A stretch of DNA of 64,000 bases, from assembly GCA_017621205.1 (NCBI GenBank), contig JAGATQ010000040.1, forward strand, positions 62,001 through 126,000, written 5' to 3'. Below, in pieces: positions 61,740 to 64,000 of the stretch. How positions within the stretch are numbered: the first letter of the stretch is position 1; every line of letters begins with the position of its first letter. The DNA is from Lachnospira sp. (lineage in GTDB: Bacteria > Bacillota > Clostridia > Lachnospirales > Lachnospiraceae). The notes below the pieces were generated by a model, which did no database searches, was not told the origin of the DNA, and saw only the letters and a program-made list of their open reading frames with translations. The translations under genes were made by a program, and so were the position numbers.

Positions 61740-63068
61740 ATGAAATATACAAAGCAGGATATTATTAAGCTGGTGGAAGAAAATGATGTGGAGTTTATCC
61801 GTCTGCAGTTTACAGATACCCATGGTACGTTGAAGAATGTGGCAATTACTGCGAGCCATTTGGAGGATGCACTGGATAATAAAATTATGTTTGATGGTTC
61901 CTCTATTGATGGTTTTGTTAATATAGAAGAGTCTGATATGTTTTTGTATCCGGACCGGGATACCTTTGCTATTTTTCCGTGGAGACCACAGGTGGGTAAA
62001 GTGGCAAGATTGATTTGCGATGTGTACAATCCGGACGGAACACCCTTTGAGGGAGATCCCCGCTATATACTGAAACAGGAATTGAAGCGTGCCGCAGATA
62101 TGGGCTATGTGTTTGAGGTAGGACCAGAGTGCGAATTTTTCCTGTTTCATACAGATGATGAGGGCAGACCTACAACTCTGACTCATGAAAAAGCGGGATA
62201 TTTTGATTTAGGTCCGATGGATTTGGGAGAAAATGCAAGGAGGGATATTGTTCTGGCATTAGAGAAGATGAATTTTACTGTCGAGACGTCCCATCATGAG
62301 ATGGCACCGGCACAGCATGAAATTGATTTTCGGTATGCCAATGCATTAAAAACAGCGGATAATATTGTTACCTTTAAGCTTGTGGTGCGTTCCATTGCTA
62401 AGCGGCATGGTTTGTTTGCCAGCTTCATGCCGAAACCGGTATATGGGGTACAGGGCTCTGGTATGCATGTCAATATGTCTTTAAATAAGGAAGGAAAGAA
62501 TATATTTGCAGATAAAAAAGGAGTAAATGGACTTAGTGAGGAGGCATATCAGTTTATTGCCGGCCTGATGGAGCATGCTCCGGGTATGAGCATTATTACG
62601 AATCCGTTAGTAAATTCTTACAAAAGGCTTGTGTCCGGCTATGAGGCACCTACCTATATCGCTTGGTCGAGAACCAATAGAAGTCCGTTAATTCGTATTC
62701 CGGCGTCAAGAGGAGCTAGCACGAGAGTGGAGCTTCGCAGTCCGGATGCGGCAACGAATCCTTATCTTGCTCTCGCAGTGTGCTTAGCAGCCGGTTTGGA
62801 TGGAATTGAGAGAAAGCTTCTGGTTGCAGATGAGGTTAAAACTAATGTTTATAATATGACACCGAAGGAGCGAAAGGATGCCAATATTGAAAGCCTTCCT
62901 ACGAACTTGTTAGAGGCGGTGCAGGCATTTGAGGAGGATACCTATATCCAGAAGGTGTTAGGCAGCCATACAAGCGAGATGTATAAAAAGGCGAAGAGGT
63001 ATGAATGGTTTGAGTATACTTCCCAGGTAACACCTTGGGAGCTGGAACAATACCTATATAAAATCTAG
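61740..63068 (+). CDS. glnA: Glutamine synthetase type I
   Basis: GlnA makes glutamine from glutamate, ammonia and ATP. The 442-residue length fits the GSI-alpha group of Firmicutes, and no adenylylation loop is evident. [60 protein letters not shown] and [20 protein letters not shown] are present (active-site ligands). GAAAGGAAGGGGG precedes ATG 61740, 23 bp after carB, so it is probably in the carAB operon, supplying the CarA substrate. Confidence 0.97.
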   Translation: MKYTKQDIIKLVEENDVEFIRLQFTDTHGTLKNVAITASHLEDALDNKIMFDGSSIDGFVNIEESDMFLYPDRDTFAIFPWRPQVGKVARLICDVYNPDGTPFEGDPRYILKQELKRAADMGYVFEVGPECEFFLFHTDDEGRPTTLTHEKAGYFDLGPMDLGENARRDIVLALEKMNFTVETSHHEMAPAQHEIDFRYANALKTADNIVTFKLVVRSIAKRHGLFASFMPKPVYGVQGSGMHVNMSLNKEGKNIFADKKGVNGLSEEAYQFIAGLMEHAPGMSIITNPLVNSYKRLVSGYEAPTYIAWSRTNRSPLIRIPASRGASTRVELRSPDAATNPYLALAVCLAAGLDGIERKLLVADEVKTNVYNMTPKERKDANIESLPTNLLEAVQAFEEDTYIQKVLGSHTSEMYKKAKRYEWFEYTSQVTPWELEQYLYKI

Positions 63069-63128
63069 ACGGGATAGGACAGATAGAGGTATTGGAATGG
63101 ATGAAAATGAAAAACCGGAGGTGAACGG

Positions 63129-63671
63129 ATGGTAAATGTGATTATTCTGTTTCCCAAGGTTGAAGTTGGAAAAAGCATACGGAGCCTTCTAATGAAAAAT
63201 GGTATAGAGGTAACCACTGTATGCAGTACCGGTGCCCAGGTTGTCAGTTGTATTGATAATCTGGATGCAGGACTTGTAATATGTGGATATCAGTATGTAG
63301 ATATGGTATATACAGAACTGCTTTCTTATCTGCCGGACACTTTTGAGATGCTCTTGCTGGCGTCACAGAACCGACGCTCTGAAATCGATGAAACCGGAGT
63401 GGTCTGCATGGGTATGCCCTTCAAGGCTTATGAGCTGGTGGAAAATGTACAATACATGCTGAAACGTATTTATAGAAACTATAAGGAGCGAAAAGAGCAG
63501 CCTAAAGTCCGCAGTGAGGAGGAGCTGTCTATTATTAGTCATGCCAAGATAATTTTGATGGATAAGGGGGCAATGACAGAGGAGGAGGCGCATCGGTATC
63601 TGCAAAAGAAGAGTATGGATTGTGGGACGAGCCTTGTAGCTACAGCAAGAGATATTTTGGATATCTATTAG
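63129..63671 (+). CDS. ANTAR-domain regulator with degenerate receiver
   Basis: A 180-residue protein. Residues about 1-115 have a receiver-like fold but lack the acidic pocket and phosphoacceptor: the expected Asp region reads GLVICGYQYVDM. Residues about 120-180 are an ANTAR RNA-binding domain (ELSIISHAKIILMDKGAMTE; AHRYLQKKSMDCGTSLVATA). ANTAR proteins bind paired hexaloop RNA hairpins and prevent termination; members next to glnA in clostridia are implicated in nitrogen control. GGAGGTGAACGG precedes ATG 63129. Confidence 0.9.
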   Translation: MVNVIILFPKVEVGKSIRSLLMKNGIEVTTVCSTGAQVVSCIDNLDAGLVICGYQYVDMVYTELLSYLPDTFEMLLLASQNRRSEIDETGVVCMGMPFKAYELVENVQYMLKRIYRNYKERKEQPKVRSEEELSIISHAKIILMDKGAMTEEEAHRYLQKKSMDCGTSLVATARDILDIY

Positions 63672-63703
63672 TAATAAAAAATAATGAATGTAGGAGGTAC
63701 GAC

Positions 63704-64000
63704 ATGTTTCAGATTAATGAGAATTATTTGAAGCTTCCGGGGAGCTATCTGTTTTCTAATATTGCAAAGAAAGTGGCGGCGTATAAGGAGGCGAATCAGG
63801 GTGCAGAGGTGATAAGCCTTGGTATTGGGGATGTAACCCAACCGCTGGCTCCTGCTATTATTAAGCGGCTGCATAGTGCAGTGGATGAAATGGCAGATGC
63901 AAAGACCTTTAAGGGCTATGCGCCGGATTTGGGATATTCGTTTCTTAGGGAGGCGATTGTCCAGAATGATTTTAAGGCAAGAGGGGTAGAGCTCTCGGTT
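63704..64000 (+). CDS. dapL: LL-diaminopimelate aminotransferase, 5' part
   Basis: The frame is open to the window edge, giving the first 99 residues: FQINENYLKLPGSYLFSNIA, VISLGIGDVTQPLAPAII and FKGYAPDLGYSFLREAIVQN. These match DapL, a PLP-dependent enzyme that makes LL-diaminopimelate from tetrahydrodipicolinate in one step for lysine and peptidoglycan. The catalytic Lys lies beyond the edge. TAGGAGG is 7 nt upstream of ATG 63704. Confidence 0.92.
   Translation, partial: MFQINENYLKLPGSYLFSNIAKKVAAYKEANQGAEVISLGIGDVTQPLAPAIIKRLHSAVDEMADAKTFKGYAPDLGYSFLREAIVQNDFKARGVELSV

Overview
The window looks like a chromosomal segment of a low-to-moderate G+C, endospore-forming anaerobe of the Clostridia, most likely a member of the Lachnospiraceae. 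Support comes from a complete spoIIIA operon, spoIVB, spo0A, sigH and a SleC-like cortex-lytic protein, together with family-typical secreted proteins (DUF5057, DUF6273, DUF4846), QueH, a partial DapL and strong AGGAGG-type ribosome binding sites. This taxonomic call is inference; there is no rRNA gene in the window.

Layout. 1-6 kb: end of a DUF5057 surface protein, a YqeG phosphatase fused to shikimate kinase, a secreted DUF6273 protein and efp. 6-10.4 kb: galU, then an opposing gene for a giant zinc-ribbon protein built around a charged helix. 10.7-16.1 kb: spoIIIAA-AH, closed by a long hairpin and a 105-bp tandem repeat. 16.4-30.7 kb: the conserved Firmicutes run asp23-nusB-xseA-xseB-ispA-dxs-tlyA-nadK-argR-recN-spoIVB-spo0A, then a second, degenerate spo0A-like gene and glgA. 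30.8-39.2 kb: an inverted pair of hairpin repeats, a DUF4846 lipoprotein, rqcH, an ArsP_2 transporter, two FliD-like proteins, a transglutaminase-like protein and a DUF1700 protein. 39.3-45.6 kb: tRNA-Val, tRNA-Met, ispF, cysS-mrnC-rlmB-sigH, hscC, tRNA-Thr. 45.8-51.7 kb: signalling cluster with a PocR-type soluble chemoreceptor, tRNA-Arg, a CDF metal exporter under a NiCo riboswitch, and an AgrA/AgrC-like two-component pair divergent from a membrane chemoreceptor. 51.8-57.3 kb: nudix, thyA-folA, a small permease-like protein, a sleC-like gene, queH. 57.4-64 kb: carA-carB-glnA-ANTAR regulator-dapL.

How the genes work together. Much of the window is sporulation: phosphorylated Spo0A and sigma-H start it, the SpoIIIA proteins form the mother cell-forespore channel, SpoIVB signals across the forespore membrane, and the SleC-like protein would act at germination. 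Housekeeping blocks supply isoprenoids (ispA, dxs, ispF), thymidylate and folate (thyA, folA), carbamoyl phosphate and glutamine (carAB, glnA), and translation quality control (efp, rqcH).

Most worth a second look: the Spo0A paralog with Glu in place of the phosphoacceptor Asp; the histidine kinase and divergent chemoreceptor that share one multi-pass membrane sensor domain, with LytTR-like direct repeats between them; a hairpin repeat family with two full copies and one copy lacking the central hairpin; the giant charged-helix protein; and the FliD-like pair beside a transglutaminase.
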